Shown here piece after piece: positions 42,640 to 51,273 of a stretch of DNA of 64,000 bases (position 1 is the first letter of the stretch; every line of letters starts with the position of its first letter). The notes beneath the pieces are model-generated. The model saw nothing but the letters and a program-made list of their open reading frames with translations. It searched no databases and was not told the origin of the DNA. Source of the DNA: an uncultured Clostridia bacterium (lineage in GTDB: Bacteria > Bacillota > Clostridia > Oscillospirales > CAG-272); the NCBI GenBank assembly GCA_947626065.1, contig CANQQT010000002.1, forward strand, positions 1-64,000. The letters are read 5' to 3'. A program made the position numbers and the translations under genes.

Positions 42640-43130
42640 TAGTTAATTTTGAAACTTATCGGCCGATTTTCAAGTTTTAGTCACTTGCACAATATCCGGT
42701 GCCCTTGTTTGTGAATATTTCACAATTATAATTGAAACGTGAAGAGCGAATACTATGGGAGACAGGCGCAAAACGCGGGGATCTCCGAGGAAAGCACGCG
42801 GCGACGCGCTTGAAATGGGGGGATTTTCTTTGTGGCGCGTGAAAATTTCGCTTGAAATGCGCGCGCCGCGCTTTTTATACCCTTCGTCCGGTCTGCCCAT
42901 TCTTGTCTTGCGCGCAAAAAAACGCAGGCTTTTTCCTTCCCTGCCGGGGTACAAAGCTCCGCGCCGGAAAGTTCCTTCGTTTGGCTCAAAAGCCACGCTA
43001 CCCGTAAAACACACCGCAAGCAAACGCCGCACGCAAATCCCACCGCACGCCAACCACACTGTTCGCAGACCAAACCGCCCGCGAGGCGGGAACGCCCTCT
43101 TTATGATTTTACGCTTGAAAGGAGCCGTTT
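42640..43130. other. Intergenic region upstream of gpr
   Basis: A possible plus promoter (TTGTTT 42705-42710, TATAAT 42727-42732) is present. The sequence then contains GC-rich low-complexity DNA with two GCTTGAAATG copies (about 42808 and 42850) and a CCGCACGC-like degenerate repeat near 43010-43090. Reading frames here lack ribosome binding sites, so I call no gene. Confidence 0.45.
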
Positions 43131-44042
43131 ATGAAAGAAAAATCCCCCTATCTGAGAAGCGATATGGCCGCCGACTGTTGCTCCGACCTCGACCTTGCAC
43201 AGGGAGTCCGGGGGATCCGCTTCGTCGAGGATTCCGCACGGGGAATCCCGGTGACGCGGCTCGAAATCACCGATGAGGAAGGGGAAAAAATCATCGGGAA
43301 GCCGCGCGGAAGCTACGTCACCGTTTCGGTCGGGAAGATCTGGCTCGCGGGGGAGGCCGCCTTTGAAAAGGCCGTTTCGGTGCTGGCGGGGGAAATACGA
43401 AAGCTCGCCGAGGCCCTCTCCCCCTCCCTCGGCCCGGTCCTCGTCGCCGGGCTCGGCAACCGGGAGATCACCTCCGACGCGGTGGGCCCTCTCACTGTGC
43501 AGGGCCTCACGGTGACCCGCCACATAAGGGATCTCAATCCCTCCCTCTTCGACCGCCTTTTTTCCCTTCCCCTCGCAGCCCTTGCCCCCGGCGTCGTCGG
43601 GCAGACGGGAATTGAAACCGTCGAAATTCTCCGCGGCGCCTCGCAAAGCGTCTCACCCTCCCTTATCGTCGCCGTCGACGCCTTGGCCTCAAAGAGCGTC
43701 GACCGCCTCGCGACAACCGTTCAGCTCTCCGACACCGGCATCGCGCCCGGCTCCGGGATCGGAAACCGTCGGAAGGCCGTCGATCGAGAAACCCTCGGCG
43801 TTCCGGTTCTTTCGGTCGGGATTCCCACCGTCGTCGACTCCTCGACGCTCATCTGCGATATGCTGGAACGGGCGGGGATGGAGGAAATCCCGCCCGCGCT
43901 CCGGGAGGAGCTGGAAAACGGAAAGAGCTTCTTCGTCACGCCGAAGGATATCGACGTCGCGGTGGCCGAGCTCTCCCGTCTCCTCTCGCGGGCGATCAAC
44001 GCCGCCTTTGCCTCCCCGCAAAGGGAAACAGCCGCCGGATAA
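43131..44042 (+). CDS. gpr: Germination protease GPR
   Basis: GPR degrades the small acid-soluble DNA-binding proteins when spores germinate. It is made in the forespore as a zymogen. The 303-residue protein shows RSDMAADCC near the start, where the propeptide is cut in relatives, and the conserved VLVAGLGNREITSDAVGP, LAPGVVGQTGIETVEI, VAVDALASKS, LSDTGIAPGSGIGNRR and VGIPTVVDSSTLI. AAAGGAG precedes the ATG. spoIIP follows about 350 bp later, the common order in spore formers. Confidence 0.96.
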   Translation: MKEKSPYLRSDMAADCCSDLDLAQGVRGIRFVEDSARGIPVTRLEITDEEGEKIIGKPRGSYVTVSVGKIWLAGEAAFEKAVSVLAGEIRKLAEALSPSLGPVLVAGLGNREITSDAVGPLTVQGLTVTRHIRDLNPSLFDRLFSLPLAALAPGVVGQTGIETVEILRGASQSVSPSLIVAVDALASKSVDRLATTVQLSDTGIAPGSGIGNRRKAVDRETLGVPVLSVGIPTVVDSSTLICDMLERAGMEEIPPALREELENGKSFFVTPKDIDVAVAELSRLLSRAINAAFASPQRETAAG

Positions 44043-44054
44043 GGCCGGGGCTTC

Positions 44055-44340
44055 GTTTTCTTCCTTGCGTAGCCGTTTCCGCTTCCGCAAGGCCTCTGCG
44101 CCTGCGCACGTTCCCTGCCCCGCGCAACCGCTGCCACCCCGACACCCGCTTGCACCTTGCACAACTGCTCGCTCCTCTTGTTCAGCCTTTCCCTATCCCG
44201 CATGGCCACTGCACCTTCCGCATGGCCACCGCACCTCGTGTAATGTTTCCCTACCCGGTGCAACCGCTCCTCCCGTACACCCGCTCACGCCTTGCGTGGC
44301 CGTTTCCGCTTCTGCATAACCTTTCCCTCTTCCGCATAGA
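44055..44340. repeat. Degenerate GC-rich repeats between gpr and spoIIP
   Basis: Blocks such as CTTGCGT(A/G)GCCGTTTCCGCTTC (at both ends of the region), GCATGGCCACTGCACCTTCC / GCATGGCCACCGCACCTCGT and CCCGCTTGCACC recur in varied order over the 350-bp gap. No gene is apparent. Confidence 0.6.
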
Positions 44341-44395
44341 CTGAAACCGAAGACAAAACCGGAAGATAAAAACCTCGGAAGAAAGGAAAGAATCC

Positions 44396-45526
44396 ATGAA
44401 CCGTTCCCGCCTGATGCCGGAGACCGGCCGACGCTCCCGCCGCTTAAAAAAGCTTTCCCGCGCCGTCTCCACACTGCTTTTTTTCTCCCTCGTCCTGTCG
44501 TTTCTCTTTTACGACGCCGCCGCCCGCCGCTTTCCCTCTCTGCGGCCCCCTGACCGCGAGGAGGAAACCGCCGCTCCGCCGGAATCTTCACCCGGCGCCG
44601 AAGAGCTTCCCGCCCCCGACCCGGAGATTTTTGAGGAATGCGGGGATTTCCTCTACGAAAACGACCTCCCCTGCGCCTTTGACGTCTACGACGCGCTCTT
44701 CGGGGAGGAAGCCCCCTTCACGGTTCCCAAGGGAGAGCTGAAAATCGTCAAAACCGACCTGAGCAAGAATCCCTCCCCCGGCGACGTGTATGTGAAGAAC
44801 AACACCCCCTATTCCGTCACTCCCTCCGACTGCCTCAGCGCCGACCGGCTTACCTTCGCCGCCTCCTCTCCGGTAACCGGGGAAGAGCCCCCCAAGGTGC
44901 TCATCTACCACACGCACGGAACCGAGGGCTACGCGGAGGAGGGCAAGCGCTCCTACGCCTCAAACGCGCTCCCCCGCTCGACGGACATCACCAAGAACGT
45001 CGTCGCCGTCGGAAAGGTTCTCGCCGACACTTTAAACGCAAACGGCGTTCCGACTCTCCACTGCGAAATCATGCACGACCAGAAATCCTACAACAACTCC
45101 TATACCTATTCCCGCCAGACGGTCAAGGACTATCTGAAGCAATATCCGAGCATCGAATATATTTTCGACGTCCACCGGGACGCGCTTTTAAACGACAGCA
45201 CCGTTTACAAGGTTCTTACATACGACGAAAGCACCCCCGTCGCGCAGATCATGCTCGTGGTCGGCACCGACGCCGCGGGAGCCGTTCATCCCGGCTGGAG
45301 AGAAAACTTCGCCTTCGCCGTAGACGCACAGTATCTTCTCACCAAGCGGCTGGAAAATCTCGTCCGCCCGATCTGCATGAAAAAGTCCTCCTTCAATCAG
45401 CAGTGTATGCCGGGAGGCGGCCTTCTCGTCGAAATCGGGACCTGCGCCAACACGCTGAACGAGGCAAAGGAGGCCGCGAAGATACTCGGGGAGGTGCTTT
45501 CCTCCCTCATCCGTGCGAAAGAATAA
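44396..45526 (+). CDS. spoIIP: Stage II sporulation protein P
   Basis: SpoIIP is a membrane-anchored amidase/endopeptidase that, with SpoIID and SpoIIM, degrades septal peptidoglycan during engulfment. The 376-residue protein has one N-terminal membrane anchor (VSTLLFFSLVLSFLFYDAAA), an acidic/Pro-rich linker, and a C-terminal zinc amidase domain with VLIYHTHGTEGYAE, YIFDVHRDALLND and GLLVEIGTCANTLNEAKEAA, which hold the His and Glu zinc ligands. The AAGAAAGGAAAG site fits the ATG at 44396. A small gene follows after 29 bp and may be co-transcribed. Confidence 0.95.
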   Translation: MNRSRLMPETGRRSRRLKKLSRAVSTLLFFSLVLSFLFYDAAARRFPSLRPPDREEETAAPPESSPGAEELPAPDPEIFEECGDFLYENDLPCAFDVYDALFGEEAPFTVPKGELKIVKTDLSKNPSPGDVYVKNNTPYSVTPSDCLSADRLTFAASSPVTGEEPPKVLIYHTHGTEGYAEEGKRSYASNALPRSTDITKNVVAVGKVLADTLNANGVPTLHCEIMHDQKSYNNSYTYSRQTVKDYLKQYPSIEYIFDVHRDALLNDSTVYKVLTYDESTPVAQIMLVVGTDAAGAVHPGWRENFAFAVDAQYLLTKRLENLVRPICMKKSSFNQQCMPGGGLLVEIGTCANTLNEAKEAAKILGEVLSSLIRAKE

Positions 45527-45555
45527 CAAGACCCCCAAAAGAAAGGAAACGCTTT

Positions 45556-45759
45556 ATGAAAACGGTATGTATGCATCTTCGGATTTTCCTCTGCCTTCTG
45601 TCCGCTCTGGTTCTGCTCGGTATTCTGACGGTGACCCCCTGCCCCCGGGGACAGAAATTTTCCCTGCTCGGCAGAGCCTACGCCGTCGACACCGCGCGTG
45701 CGGGTGAGCTGATAGACGGCCTTCGCGGGCTTCTCTGCCGGTGCTGTAAGAAGGGCTGA
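45556..45759 (+). CDS. Small membrane or secreted Cys-containing protein, unknown
   Basis: I do not recognise this 67-residue product. It has a signal-like hydrophobic segment (LRIFLCLLSALVLLGILTV), then a short polar part ending LLCRCCKKG. Support comes from the AAAGGA site 8 nt before the ATG, the short gap after spoIIP and a strong terminator after the stop. A sporulation role is only a guess from position. Confidence 0.55.
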   Translation: MKTVCMHLRIFLCLLSALVLLGILTVTPCPRGQKFSLLGRAYAVDTARAGELIDGLRGLLCRCCKKG

Positions 45760-45764
45760 AAAAG

Positions 45765-45814
45765 GAAAAGAGGCGGTCGCACGGGAAGAAAAACCTGTGC
45801 GGTCGCCCCTTTTC
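45765..45814 (+). terminator. Intrinsic terminator after the spoIIP unit
   Basis: An 18-bp stem (45765-45782 with 45797-45814, two G-U pairs and one mismatch) runs into CCCCTTTTC. Confidence 0.8.
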
Positions 45815-45862
45815 TATGCGTCAGCGCGTGGCCCGCGCTTCCGGCAGGACAGGCGCGGGAAA

Positions 45863-46155
45863 GCGGCTCAACCTCTCCAAAATTGCCGAAAAGGCGAAGG
45901 ACGTTTCCGTTCGGATGCATCCGCTCGGATTCGTCCGCGGCGGATGTGTCCACGCCCGGATACGGAAAAAGCGTTTTTCTCCGTCTTTTCCGTCGAAACG
46001 CTCGACACCCATTTCTCGCGGTAGGCAAGCGTAAGCACGCAAGTGCCAATATGCACGTGCCAATACGCAGCGCCAATACGCAAGTGCCAATATGCACGCG
46101 CCGATCCGCCGAAAAAGCTCCTCCACCTCTCCGGAATTGCCAAAAGAGGCAACGC
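45863..46155. repeat. Nested direct repeats downstream of dpaB
   Basis: An imperfect repeat of about 35 bp (CTC..CCTCTCC..AATTGCC-AAA-AGGC) stands at about 45863-45897 and 46117-46150. Between the copies an 18-bp sequence, CAAGTGCCAATATGCACG, occurs identically at 46040 and 46081 with related GTGCCAATACGCAG units between. The 45.8-46.18 kb gap holds no gene that I can support. Confidence 0.7.
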
Positions 46156-46178
46156 CCCGCGGGGAATACGGCCCGCTT

Positions 46179-46748
46179 TCAGTCCTTCCCCAAAAACAGA
46201 GGCCTTCCCTGCCTTCCGGCCTTCGCCTCTCTCAGACAGTCCCCGATCCTCTCAAAATCCGCCACCAGAGAATGCGGCTTGTTTTCGGGATCGTCCTGAC
46301 GCATCGGAACGAAATACACGTTCTTCTTTTCAAGAAGGGAGGCGATGTTTTTCAGATTCGCGGAGAGCGCGTCGTTGGAGGCGAGGGCGATAAGAAGGGG
46401 ACGGGAGCGCCGCAGATGGGCCTTCGCCGCCATGGTCACCGGCGTATCGGTGATCCCCGCCGCCAGCTTCGCCAGCGTGTTCCCCGTACAAGGAGCAACG
46501 ACAAGGGCCTCAAGGGGGATTTTCGGCCCGAGAGGCTCGGCGTCCTCAATCGTAAGAACCGGCTCCCTGCCGCAGATTTCCTTTATCTCCCGGAGGAAGT
46601 CCTCCGCCCTCCCGAAGCGGGTATTCAGCGTCGCGGCGTGAAAGCTGAGAATCGGAAGAAGCGCCTCCCCCGCCTCCGCCAGCCGCCGGAGCTGCTCTAC
46701 CGACTGCCGAAGGGTACAGAAGGATCCGCAGAAAGCATAACCTACCAT
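46179..46748 (-). CDS. spoVFB: Dipicolinate synthase subunit B
   Basis: Together with subunit A it converts dihydrodipicolinate to dipicolinic acid, the calcium-binding compound of the spore core. The 189-residue flavoprotein-like protein begins MVGYAFCGSFCTLRQ and has LVVAPCTGNTLAKLAAGITDTPV, typical of SpoVFB. The ATG at 46748 lies inside the end of spoVFA (7-nt overlap), with GGAGGAAGG as ribosome binding site, so the subunits are coupled. Repeats lie downstream. Confidence 0.95.
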   Translation of the reverse strand: MVGYAFCGSFCTLRQSVEQLRRLAEAGEALLPILSFHAATLNTRFGRAEDFLREIKEICGREPVLTIEDAEPLGPKIPLEALVVAPCTGNTLAKLAAGITDTPVTMAAKAHLRRSRPLLIALASNDALSANLKNIASLLEKKNVYFVPMRQDDPENKPHSLVADFERIGDCLREAKAGRQGRPLFLGKD

Positions 46749-47614
46749 AGCCCTTCCTCCTCCAGCTTTTCGCTCAGACACCGGGCGATGATTCTTCCGG
46801 CAGTGACCGGCGCGACCTTTCCGGGAATGGAAAGCGCCGTGATGACGCGCACCCCACAGCGAAGCGCCGCGGAGCCGTCCACGCCTCCCGGCCGGGAGGC
46901 AAGGTCGATGACGAACGCCTCCTTTTTTATCACCGAAAGGGCCTCCTCCCCCAGCACGGTCTGCGGCACCGTATTGAAGAGGACGTCGGCCTCTCCGGCG
47001 ACCTCCCGAAGGCTCGCGAAGGAAACGGCCTCATAGCCGTAAATCTCCGAAAGCGCCCGGTCCTTGGCGCTCCTGCTCACCGCCGTCACCTTGGCCCCGA
47101 AGGCGTGAAGCAGGCGGCAGAGCGTCTTTCCGACTCTGCCGAAGCCCAGAACAACGGCGCGGCAGCCGTTCAGCGTTATCTTCATATTTCCCATAGCGAT
47201 GGCGACGGCGCCCTCCGCGGTAGGAACCGAATTCATGAGATTGAAGCGCTCGTCTTCGCAGAGGTCGAAAACCTTCACCCCTTTTTCTTTAAGGCTCTTT
47301 TCCGTCCCCGCCGGGAAGCGCCCGCCCGCCGCGATGCGCACGCCGCTTCCCACGCTTTCGACCAGCTCCTCCGGCGTCAGCTTCTCCTTTGAAAAGGGCA
47401 TATTGAGGTACTCTCCCTTGGTCACCGGGATCGGAAGCAGTAAAAGGTCGGACTCTTTCAGTGCCTCCTCCTTTGTCATCGAGGGAAGCCGGACGTACTC
47501 GCTGTCAAATCCGTAAAAGGAAACCGAAAAGCCGGCCTTTGACAGCTCCTCGGCCGCGGAAATCTGACGGAGATCTCCGCCGATCACCGCCACGTTCATT
47601 TTTGTGCGGCTCAT
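46742..47614 (-). CDS. spoVFA: Dipicolinate synthase subunit A
   Basis: Subunit A is the NAD(P)-binding part of dipicolinate synthase, active in the mother cell late in sporulation. The 290 residues include AVIGGDLRQISAAEEL at the start and a second Rossmann motif VVLGFGRVGKTLCRLL about residue 155, plus the SAIPGKVAP-like segment ALSIPGKVAPVTAG near the end. The start at 47614 has GAGGAG at 6 nt; the open frame beyond is not coding. Confidence 0.95.
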   Translation of the reverse strand: MSRTKMNVAVIGGDLRQISAAEELSKAGFSVSFYGFDSEYVRLPSMTKEEALKESDLLLLPIPVTKGEYLNMPFSKEKLTPEELVESVGSGVRIAAGGRFPAGTEKSLKEKGVKVFDLCEDERFNLMNSVPTAEGAVAIAMGNMKITLNGCRAVVLGFGRVGKTLCRLLHAFGAKVTAVSRSAKDRALSEIYGYEAVSFASLREVAGEADVLFNTVPQTVLGEEALSVIKKEAFVIDLASRPGGVDGSAALRCGVRVITALSIPGKVAPVTAGRIIARCLSEKLEEEGLW

Positions 47615-47759
47615 TTTTTCTCCTCTCTTTGCTTTGAGATTCCGGGCGACGCCGGCGCAAAAACGGCGCCGAGCCGCCCATAACAGTCTATGCCCCGGGA
47701 ATTTTTCGGTGACCGGAGGAAGGGAAAGCGCCCCTTCCGATACTTTTTTCAAAAAACTA

Positions 47760-47788
47760 TTGACAAATTCCTTCATTTATGATATAAT
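47760..47788 (+). promoter_or_regulatory. Promoter of the tRNA genes
   Basis: TTGACA at 47760-47765 and TATAAT at 47783-47788 are spaced 17 bp, ending 29 bp before the first tRNA. Confidence 0.9.
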
Positions 47789-47817
47789 CTTTAAGCGTTT
47801 TTGGAAGACGCGGTTTC

Positions 47818-47894
47818 GGCGGAATAGCTCAGCTGGCTAGAGCAATCGGTTCATACCCGATAGGTCGTGGGTTCAAGTCCAACTTCCGCTACCA
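47818..47894 (+). tRNA. tRNA-Met (CAT)
   Basis: The 77-nt cloverleaf has the acceptor GGCGGAA paired with TTCCGCT, D-loop AGCTGGC, anticodon loop TTCATAC and T-loop GTTCAAG, with CCA encoded. The form is that of an elongator Met tRNA; an Ile tRNA with a modified CAU anticodon is a less likely alternative. Confidence 0.95.
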
Positions 47895-47896
47895 TC

Positions 47897-47971
47897 GGCC
47901 CGGTGGTCAAGAGGCTAAGACACCGCCCTTTCACGGCGGTAACAGGGGTTCGATTCCCCTCCGGGTCACCA
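47897..47971 (+). tRNA. tRNA-Glu (TTC)
   Basis: The 75-nt cloverleaf has acceptor GGCCCGG / CCGGGTC, anticodon TTC in CCTTTCACG, T-loop GTTCGAT and an encoded CCA. It lies 2 nt after tRNA-Met, so both form one transcript. Confidence 0.97.
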
Positions 47972-47978
47972 AAAGAAG

Positions 47979-48027
47979 CAAATCCGAACGGTTTCGTCAA
48001 TCGAAATCGGTTCGGATTTGTTTTTTT
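47979..48027 (+). terminator. Terminator of the tRNA operon
   Basis: CAAATCCGAAC (47979-47989) pairs with GTTCGGATTTG (48010-48020), followed by seven T residues. The next 330 bp up to the NYN gene show nothing but its promoter. Confidence 0.92.
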
Positions 48028-48358
48028 CGCGGAGCTTTAAACCGGTAATTTCCCGCCGTTTCGGGGCGGGGCCGTGCGCCTCGCTCTTTCCCTTTGCCTT
48101 TTTCGGGCCGTTCGGCGCTTCTTTTCAGCCATGGGAGCGCAAATAAAAGGACTGTCCGCGAAGGAACGGGACTGAACCTGCGCGGGGCTTTCTTTCTCTT
48201 GCGCATAGGCAAAGAGGCGCGGCGGAGAACAGCGGCTGAACGGAGCGTTCTTTGCCCGCTTTTCCCTTCCCGCGCCTAAAAATCCCCCACGCGGCGTTTT
48301 TTCTCCGAAAATTTAGTGAAAAAACCGCTCTCTCCCGGTATTTTCCTGAGAAAAGCCG

Positions 48359-48387
48359 TTGATTTTTTCCCGCGTTTATGATACAAT
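48359..48387 (+). promoter_or_regulatory. Promoter of the NYN-domain gene
   Basis: TTGATT at 48359-48364 and TACAAT at 48382-48387 are spaced 17 bp. AGAAAGGAGG follows just before the ATG. Confidence 0.7.
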
Positions 48388-48417
48388 AGAAAGAGATTTT
48401 AAGAAAGGAGGAAAAAT

Positions 48418-49206
48418 ATGTTCGGTTTTCTGAAAAAGAAAAAAACGCTGTCCGGCAAGCCGAGAGCCATTGCCTTTGTCGATTACGAGCACTGGTTTAT
48501 CTCTCTTGATAAAATGTATCACACCCGCCCGGATATCAAGGCGTGGCGCAATGAGCTGTCTCAGTCCTTTGAAATGCAGGAGATCATTTTCTTCGCGGAT
48601 TTTTCCAATCCCTCTCTCCGCACAGAGATTCCCCGAATCCGCGAGGTCTCCAATTATATCATTGAGACGCAGAATACCGCTCCGAATCACAAAAAAGATT
48701 TTACCGATTTTATCATGCTCGACCACATTTATCAAAAGGCCTTCAACTCTCCCGATATCAGCGTTTTTCTTCTCTTCTCCGGCGACGGCCACTTCAACTC
48801 CGTCACCAACTACCTGATTTCTCAGCTGAGGAAAACGGTCGGCGTCTACGCCGTCCGGGGCGCGATGAGCACACAGCTCCGCAACACGGCGAGCTGGGTA
48901 GAGTTGGTTCCGAAGATAGAGGATCCCCATCTTGCCGTCTACCGCATGATTCTGAAAAACCTGAAAAATCTTCAGGCGAACGCGGAGGCGTCGGGGAAAA
49001 AGCTCTATCCTTCCTTCTGGGCCACCGTGGAATCGGTTGCCCGGCTGAACGGACTCCGGCGGAAGGACGTCGCGGAGGCGCTCCGCTCCCTTTTGGAAAA
49101 GGGGTACGCCTCTCAGAACGAAGTGACGCTTTCGGAAGGGAAGAAGATTCAGACCCTCGTCGTTGACTGGAAAAAATGCAAAAACGACGGAATCTGGAAC
49201 GGGTAA
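48418..49206 (+). CDS. NYN-domain protein (PIN-like ribonuclease fold)
   Basis: The 262-residue protein has the acidic motifs of the NYN/LabA group: AFVDYEHWF at residue 19, KKDFTDFIMLDHIYQ near 100 and FLLFSGDGHFNSV near 120. These bind metal in related RNA nucleases. Residues about 185-262 look like a winged helix (WATVESVARLNGLRRKDVAEALRSLLEKGY). A nuclease acting on structured RNA is plausible, and the tRNA genes just upstream are suggestive but not evidence. The start has a strong AAGGAGG. It is a single-gene unit with a terminator after it. Confidence 0.88.
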   Translation: MFGFLKKKKTLSGKPRAIAFVDYEHWFISLDKMYHTRPDIKAWRNELSQSFEMQEIIFFADFSNPSLRTEIPRIREVSNYIIETQNTAPNHKKDFTDFIMLDHIYQKAFNSPDISVFLLFSGDGHFNSVTNYLISQLRKTVGVYAVRGAMSTQLRNTASWVELVPKIEDPHLAVYRMILKNLKNLQANAEASGKKLYPSFWATVESVARLNGLRRKDVAEALRSLLEKGYASQNEVTLSEGKKIQTLVVDWKKCKNDGIWNG

Positions 49207-49234
49207 GACCTTTTCTTCCCGGTCACAGGCATCA

Positions 49235-49266
49235 AAAAAGGCTGTCGCCGCGGCGATAGCCTTTTT
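49235..49266. terminator. Bidirectional terminator
   Basis: AAAAAGGCT(G)TCGCC and GGCGA(T)AGCCTTTTT form a long stem between convergent genes. Confidence 0.85.
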
Positions 49267-49275
49267 GCTGTTCTT

Positions 49276-50331
49276 TCAGATTTCGGTGTGAATGACCTGA
49301 TTTTTCCCGGCACTTTCAAAGACGGTTTCCATCAGCTTCATCACGCGGCGCATCTCCTCATGCGTGACGATCTGGGGCTCCTTGCCGTCAATGGCGCGGC
49401 AGAAATTTCGGTAGAAATCGTGCACGTCGGACTCCGGGACAGGAACCTCGAAGCTCTCCACCGTATCGGAATCCCGAGGCGCCATGGTCTTGGTAAGACC
49501 CGACTCGGCGCGGATCGGAAGGGCGTCCTTTTCAAGAGCGCTTCTCTTCACCACCGCGCGCAGCGGCTGATTCCAGTCGTCGATCACCGCCGTGCCCGCC
49601 GTGCCCCTTACGTAGAAGCGGGGCAGATTGATATAATTGTTGGTTCCCACCTCCACAGTATAGAAAACGCCATTTTCAAAGCCGAGGACGATGTGACAGC
49701 CGTCGTCCACCTCCTGCGAGGTGATGTGATCCAGTCTTGCGTAGACGCTTGTGACCTTGACGCCTTCAAAAATCATGATCGCCTGATCGATCAGATGCAC
49801 GCCCCAGTCGAGGACCATGCCGCCGCCCTGCTCTTTTCTCCTTCTCCAGTCGCCGGGAATCCCCCGCGAGCCGTGAACCCGGGATTCGATCGAAACAATT
49901 CTTCCGATTCTCCCGTTCCGGCAGAGGTCGGCCACCCGCAGCTTATCGGTGTCCCACCGGCGGTTCTGATGAACGGTAAAGAGCTTTCCGGTGCGCTCGG
50001 AGGCCGCGATCATCTCCTCAAGCTCTGCCGAGCTCAGCGCCGCCGGCTTCTCGCAGACGACGTGCTTTCCGGCCTCAAGCGCGGCAATCACGATATCCTT
50101 GTGAAAATTGTTCGGCGTCGCCACCGTCACAAGCTCAATTTTGGGGTCGGAAAGAAGCGCCTCCATCGTTTCGTAGGCAAAAACGCCGTCGGCCCTCGCC
50201 TTTTCGCGCCTTTCCGGCTTGACGTCATAGATTCCGACAAGGTTCAGAACGTCGCTTTTTTCGGCGCGGCGGCAGTGGAAGCCGCTTCCGATCCCGCCGT
50301 AACCGATCACGGCAAAATTTTTCTTCTCCAT
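49276..50331 (-). CDS. Gfo/Idh/MocA-family oxidoreductase
   Basis: This is an NAD(P)-dependent sugar or inositol dehydrogenase of 351 residues. It has a Rossmann N-terminus with VIGYGGIGSGFH, the family motif CEKPAAL with its catalytic Lys, and a C-terminal alpha/beta dimerisation domain with GGGMVLDWGVHLIDQ. The start at 50331 has AAAGGA 10 nt upstream. It is the last of four same-strand genes (52.4-53.5, 51.3-52.2, 50.4-51.2, 49.3-50.3 kb) that appear to process a plant-derived sugar or cyclitol. The substrate is unknown. Confidence 0.9.
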   Translation of the reverse strand: MEKKNFAVIGYGGIGSGFHCRRAEKSDVLNLVGIYDVKPERREKARADGVFAYETMEALLSDPKIELVTVATPNNFHKDIVIAALEAGKHVVCEKPAALSSAELEEMIAASERTGKLFTVHQNRRWDTDKLRVADLCRNGRIGRIVSIESRVHGSRGIPGDWRRRKEQGGGMVLDWGVHLIDQAIMIFEGVKVTSVYARLDHITSQEVDDGCHIVLGFENGVFYTVEVGTNNYINLPRFYVRGTAGTAVIDDWNQPLRAVVKRSALEKDALPIRAESGLTKTMAPRDSDTVESFEVPVPESDVHDFYRNFCRAIDGKEPQIVTHEEMRRVMKLMETVFESAGKNQVIHTEI

Positions 50332-50351
50332 AATCCGAATTCCTTTCGAGT

Positions 50352-51161
50352 TTAAAGAAGGCTGGCCCACAGCGCGGCGTTTTCCACCCACTTGCAGAGG
50401 CGCGGATCGTCCCTCCAATGGGCGGTTCCGTCGGTGATTTCGTTGGCGAGCGCCATCCCGTGCGCCCCCTTCGGATAAATGTGAAGCTCAAAGGGGATCT
50501 TGGCGGTCGCGCAGGCATCCGCCATCCGGAGGGAATTTTTCACGTTCACCGCCCCGTCGCTTGCCGTGTGGACAAGATAGAGCGGGCAGGTATCGGGGCC
50601 GACCCGGTTCTCAAGGCTCACCTCCTCCAGCTGTTCCTCGCTGGGGGTGTCGGTGCCGAGAAGCTCCCGGAAGGAGGGCTTATGCGCGACGGTGGGATCG
50701 CCGCTGATGACGGGGTAAATCAACATGGCCCCCGTCGGCTTGTTGGTTCCGTACTCCATCGGAACGGCGTCGTAGATCTCCTGCCGGTTCCACATCGTGG
50801 CAAGAGATGCGGCCAGATGCCCGCCCGCCGAGAAGCCGACGACAAACACCTTGTCCCGGTCAATTCCGTACCGGTCGGCGTTGTCGCGGATATACTTCAT
50901 CGCCGCCGACGCCTCGATCAGCTGATAGGGGAAGGTTCTGGTTCTCCTCACCGAATAGTGAAGGACAAAGGCCTGATAGCCATACGGGAGGAAGGCCTGT
51001 GCGACCGGCTCTCCCTCACGGTCGGAGCAGACCGTATAATATCCGCCGCCGGGAATGACGAGGATTGCCTTTCTCTTATAGCCCTCGCGGATATCCGCTA
51101 TATACGTTTCAAGATAAACGTCCTCATCCCCGGGATAAAGGGAAATTTTTTCACAGATCAT
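50352..51161 (-). CDS. Alpha/beta hydrolase, acetyl-xylan-esterase/lipase-like
   Basis: The 269-residue alpha/beta hydrolase resembles bacterial sugar esterases: LVIPGGGYYTVC forms the oxyanion region, GFSAGGHLA carries the nucleophilic Ser, and LVHTASDGAV and PKGAHGMAL carry Asp and His. There is no signal peptide, so it acts in the cytoplasm, perhaps removing acetyl groups from imported oligosaccharides. AAAGGAG precedes the ATG. It is 20 nt from the downstream dehydrogenase gene, so the two are one operon. Confidence 0.88.
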   Translation of the reverse strand: MICEKISLYPGDEDVYLETYIADIREGYKRKAILVIPGGGYYTVCSDREGEPVAQAFLPYGYQAFVLHYSVRRTRTFPYQLIEASAAMKYIRDNADRYGIDRDKVFVVGFSAGGHLAASLATMWNRQEIYDAVPMEYGTNKPTGAMLIYPVISGDPTVAHKPSFRELLGTDTPSEEQLEEVSLENRVGPDTCPLYLVHTASDGAVNVKNSLRMADACATAKIPFELHIYPKGAHGMALANEITDGTAHWRDDPRLCKWVENAALWASLL

Positions 51162-51225
51162 TTAGAAAACACTCCTTTGAAATTGTTGCCTTTTTTCTCG
51201 ATATTATACGCCGGTAAAACGGCAG

Positions 51226-51262
51226 ACAGTTCCCGCACCTGTTGTCTTTGTGCGGGAACTGT
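51226..51262 (-). promoter_or_regulatory. 13-bp perfect inverted repeat near the esterase promoter
   Basis: ACAGTTCCCGCAC (51226-51238) and GTGCGGGAACTGT (51250-51262), with an 11-nt loop, lie 12 bp past the epimerase stop. They are followed on the minus strand by a -10 TATAAT at 51208-51203. It could be a terminator lacking a U run, or an operator over the -35 region. Confidence 0.55.
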
Positions 51263-51273
51263 AAATCGGTATT

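Noticed and set aside
42753-43073. A Cys-rich 106-codon minus-strand frame (GFACGVCLRC) upstream of gpr
   Set aside because: There is no ribosome binding site or plausible start, and its sequence arises from the degenerate GCACGC-like repeats.
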